Assembly (NCBI RefSeq): GCF_016458275.1 | Contig: NZ_JAEMHM010000008.1 | Coordinates: 186,001-250,000 of the forward strand | Length of the DNA: 64,000 bases | Direction of reading: 5' to 3' | From: Geomesophilobacter sediminis | GTDB lineage: Bacteria > Desulfobacterota > Desulfuromonadia > Geobacterales > Geobacteraceae | Part shown: in pieces, positions 61,405 through 64,000 of the stretch | How positions within the stretch are numbered: position 1 is the first letter of the stretch | Layout: every line of letters starts with the position of its first letter | Translations under genes and position numbers: made by a program | The notes under the pieces: model-generated | The model's input: only the letters and a program-made list of their open reading frames with translations | Told to the model about the DNA's origin: nothing | The model's database searches: none

Positions 61405-64000
61405 CTGGTCCAGGGAAACGTCTTCCGGAACAACACCGCCACTACCGAGGGGGGCGGCATCTCGAGCGTGAACAGCTCTACGACCACCTTCCTGCAGAAC
61501 CTGGTCGTCAATAACCAGGCTCCCTCCCACGGCGGACTGACCACCGGCTACGGTCCCACCGTCTTCATCAACAACACCATTGCCAACAACGATTCCACCG
61601 GCGGGGCATACTCCGACAATGCGGCGGTTTCCCTCGGCGGCGGCACGTTCGTGAACAACGTGCTGCTCGGGGTGCCGGGAAAGAGCGCGGTAGTCTGCTC
61701 CGCTTCGTCGCTCGGAAACTTCAGCCACAACCTCGTCTATGCCCCCTCCGGGACCGCCTATGCAACCGGGTGCCCGGACCAGACCGGGATCAAGGGGAAC
61801 CTCGCCGGCGACCCCCTGTTGAATAACGTCACCCAGGGGCTCGCTGCGCTTCGGGCCGGTTCCCCCGCGATCGACGCCGGGGACGGAACGGTTGCCTCGA
61901 TTCCCGCCACGGACCTGGGAGGAGGGACGCGAGTCGTCGACGGGAACGGGGACGGGACCGCGACGATCGACATCGGCGCCTACGAGTTCGATCCCGCCTA
62001 CCCGGTCGCACAGCTGGCGGGAGTGCCGACCGCCTTTCTCACCAGCAACAGCCTCACCCTGACGGTGAGCGGAACCGGCGTCGTCTCGTACCGCTATGCC
62101 CTGGACGGGGGCGCCTTTTCCGGGGATACCGCCGTCGCGACCCCGATCACCCTCACCGGTCTCAGCAACGGCCGGCACTTTATCGTCGTTTTGGGGAAAA
62201 ACGGCTCGGGCCTGGAGCAGAAAGCGGAGACCGCCACCGCCGCCGGGTGGGTGGTCAACACCGAAACGAGCGACCTCACCTTCACCTCCGGCGGCGACGT
62301 CTCCTGGTTCGTACAGCCGGACGTGACCCGCGACGGGATCGCCTGGCAAAGCGGCGCGGTCACTTCGGGACAGTCGAGCTGGCTGGAAACCACCGTCACC
62401 GGGCCCGGTGCGCTCCGGTTCTGGTGGCGGATCGATTCGGGCTACTACGACGGCTCGCTTTCCCTCACCATCGACGGAACCATCACCACCACCTGGAGCA
62501 ACACCACCTTCAACAACACGACCGGATGGCGGCCGCAGTCCGTTCTCGTCCCGGCCGGAAGCCACACCCTGCGCTGGACCTTCACCCCCCAAAGCTACAC
62601 CGTCCCCTGGGAGTCGGCTTTCCTGGACCAGGTCAGCTTCCAGGCCGGAGCGAACCCCGACGTCTCGGCCCCGACCACGACGGCGGCTCCGGGCGCCGGG
62701 ATGTACAGCACGCCCCAGAGCGTTGCCCTTTCCTGCAGCGACGGTGCCGGGGCCGGGTGCGCCGCAACCCTTTACTGTCTCGGCTCCGGTTGTACCCCGA
62801 CCATTCCCTACACCACGCCGCTGAGCATTGCCTCCGACACCTACCTCAGCTTCTCCTCGTCGGACACGGCGGGGAACTACGAGCAGGTCAACACCGGGCA
62901 CTACACCTTCGACCACACTCCGCCGTCGACGTCGTCTTCCCTGGGCGGCGGCACCTATTCGGGAGAACGGGACGTAGCGCTTTACTGCGGCGACAGCGGC
63001 CTGGGGTGCGCCACCACCTACTACTGCACAGGTAGCGGCTGCACACCCACGACGACCTACAGCACCGCCATCCCCATCACCGCCTCCACCGACCTGCGCT
63101 ATTACTCGGTCGACCGCGGCGGCAATGCCGAAGCCGTGAAAACGTTGTCCTTCACGATCATCCCCGACGTCACCCCTCCGGTGACTACCACCGGTTCGTC
63201 TTCCGGCACCTACCAGTCCCTTTCGGTGAGCCTTTGGTGCTCCGACGGGAGCGGCAGCGGATGCGCCCACACCTATTACTGCCTCGGTACCGGGTGCACC
63301 CCGACCAACCTGTACACCTCGTACGTGAACATTTCCCGTTCCAACGACCTGAGGTTCTACTCCGTGGACAAGTCCGGCAACGCGGAGGCGGTTCAGACCG
63401 TCTCCTACGTGATCGATGCCGACCCGCCCACGACGACCCCGTCGGTTGCGTCGGGAATCTTCACCGCTCCCCAGACGGTGACGCTTTCCTGCAGCGACGG
63501 CGGCGGGACCGGCTGCTCCGCGACCTACTACTGCCTCGGCAAGGGGTGTACCCCGCACACCGCCTACTCCGGCCCGATCGCCATCTCCGAGTCGACCTAT
63601 CTCACCTACTACTCAAGCGATAGGGTGGGAAACTGGGAACGCGACAAGACCGAGCGTTACACCATCCGTTCCGGTCCCCCCGCAACCATCAACGTCCCGG
63701 CTGGCCAGGCGACCATCCAGGGGGCCATCGATGCGGCCCAGGACGGCGATACCATCGTCGTCGCTCCGGGAACCTACCGCGAGAACATCGACTTCAAGGG
63801 AAAGGCGATCTCGGTCACCAGCAGCGACGGGGCTGCCGCCACCATCATCGACGGGGGACATGCCGGCTCGGTAGTCAGTTTTGTCTCCGGTGAGATGCGG
63901 ACCTCGGTGCTGGACGGTTTCACCCTGCGCAACGGGACCAGTTCCAATAACTTGGGGTATGGCGGCGGGGTTTACGTGGCCCAGTCCGCTCCGGCGATCC
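61405..64000 (+). pseudogene. Continuation of the large repeat protein after the TAG, second module, runs off the window
   Basis: In the same frame the beta-helix resumes at once (LVQGNVFRNNTA) and ends about 61980 (DIGAYEFDP). A second copy of the whole module starts near 62268: cap domain (TFTSGGDVSWFVQ), four Cys-rich repeats (about 62670-63665), and a beta-helix starting INVPAGQATIQGAIDAAQDG at 63692. The module period is about 2.8 kb. Conserved sequence on both sides of the TAG indicates a single nonsense change (or read-through) in one long gene. The true 3' end is outside the window. Confidence 0.75.

Noticed and set aside
59779-63558. Minus-strand open frame of about 1260 codons opposite the giant repeat protein
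   Set aside because: Its own repeats merely mirror the plus-strand modules. The plus strand has a signal peptide, ribosome site and recognisable domains.

Overview
The window is GC-rich bacterial chromosome, broken by a few AT-rich patches. It most resembles the Geobacter group (Desulfuromonadia). That is an inference from gene content: a Wsp-like chemosensory operon with hybrid kinases, a large NAD-glutamate dehydrogenase, an MdtABC-type pump set, and many short dispersed repeats between genes.

Layout. 1-3253: end of a TonB-dependent receptor, a FN3 lipoprotein, a small membrane protein and a MoaE-like protein. 3369-4537: bacteriohemerythrin divergent from mobA. 5048-15937: one chemosensory operon (CheW, CheR-TPR, CheW, MCP, CheA-REC, CheB, REC-kinase, REC-PAS-kinase). 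Its first six genes are the parts of a Wsp system; two histidine kinases stand where a GGDEF response regulator would be expected. 15937-22318: a four-helix-bundle gene and an M23 peptidase, then sulfotransferase, UPF0104-type flippase, Omp85-like barrel and PagL-like deacylase. Octamer arrays sit exactly at gene 3' ends here. 22659-32060: efflux operon (adaptor, two RND pumps, outer membrane factor). 32222-39425: lipoprotein, acyl-CoA ligase, an antitoxin with a wrecked GNAT toxin, WYL regulator, DEAD-box helicase, trmB. 39663-41950: copC/copD and an outer membrane protein. 42655-48669: glutamate dehydrogenase, truD, ispE, tRNA-Gln.

48670-57600 is accessory DNA. It holds a TIM-barrel protein, two secreted serpin-family lipoproteins, three copies of a short element with inverted-repeat ends, a duplicated promoter block, a 3' tRNA-Gln fragment with a copy of the tRNA terminator, remnants of transposases that look REP-associated, and an AT-rich patch with an SDR between two paralogous small membrane proteins. 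57770-58783 is a medium-chain reductase. From 59353 to the window end runs a very large secreted repeat protein (CBM-like cap, four Cys-rich repeats, beta-helix, then the whole module again) interrupted by one in-frame TAG.

The best candidates for something undescribed are the serpin/repeat/tRNA-fragment island, the Wsp-like operon with a kinase output, the octamer arrays at stop codons, and the nested inverted-repeat region at 42099-42646.
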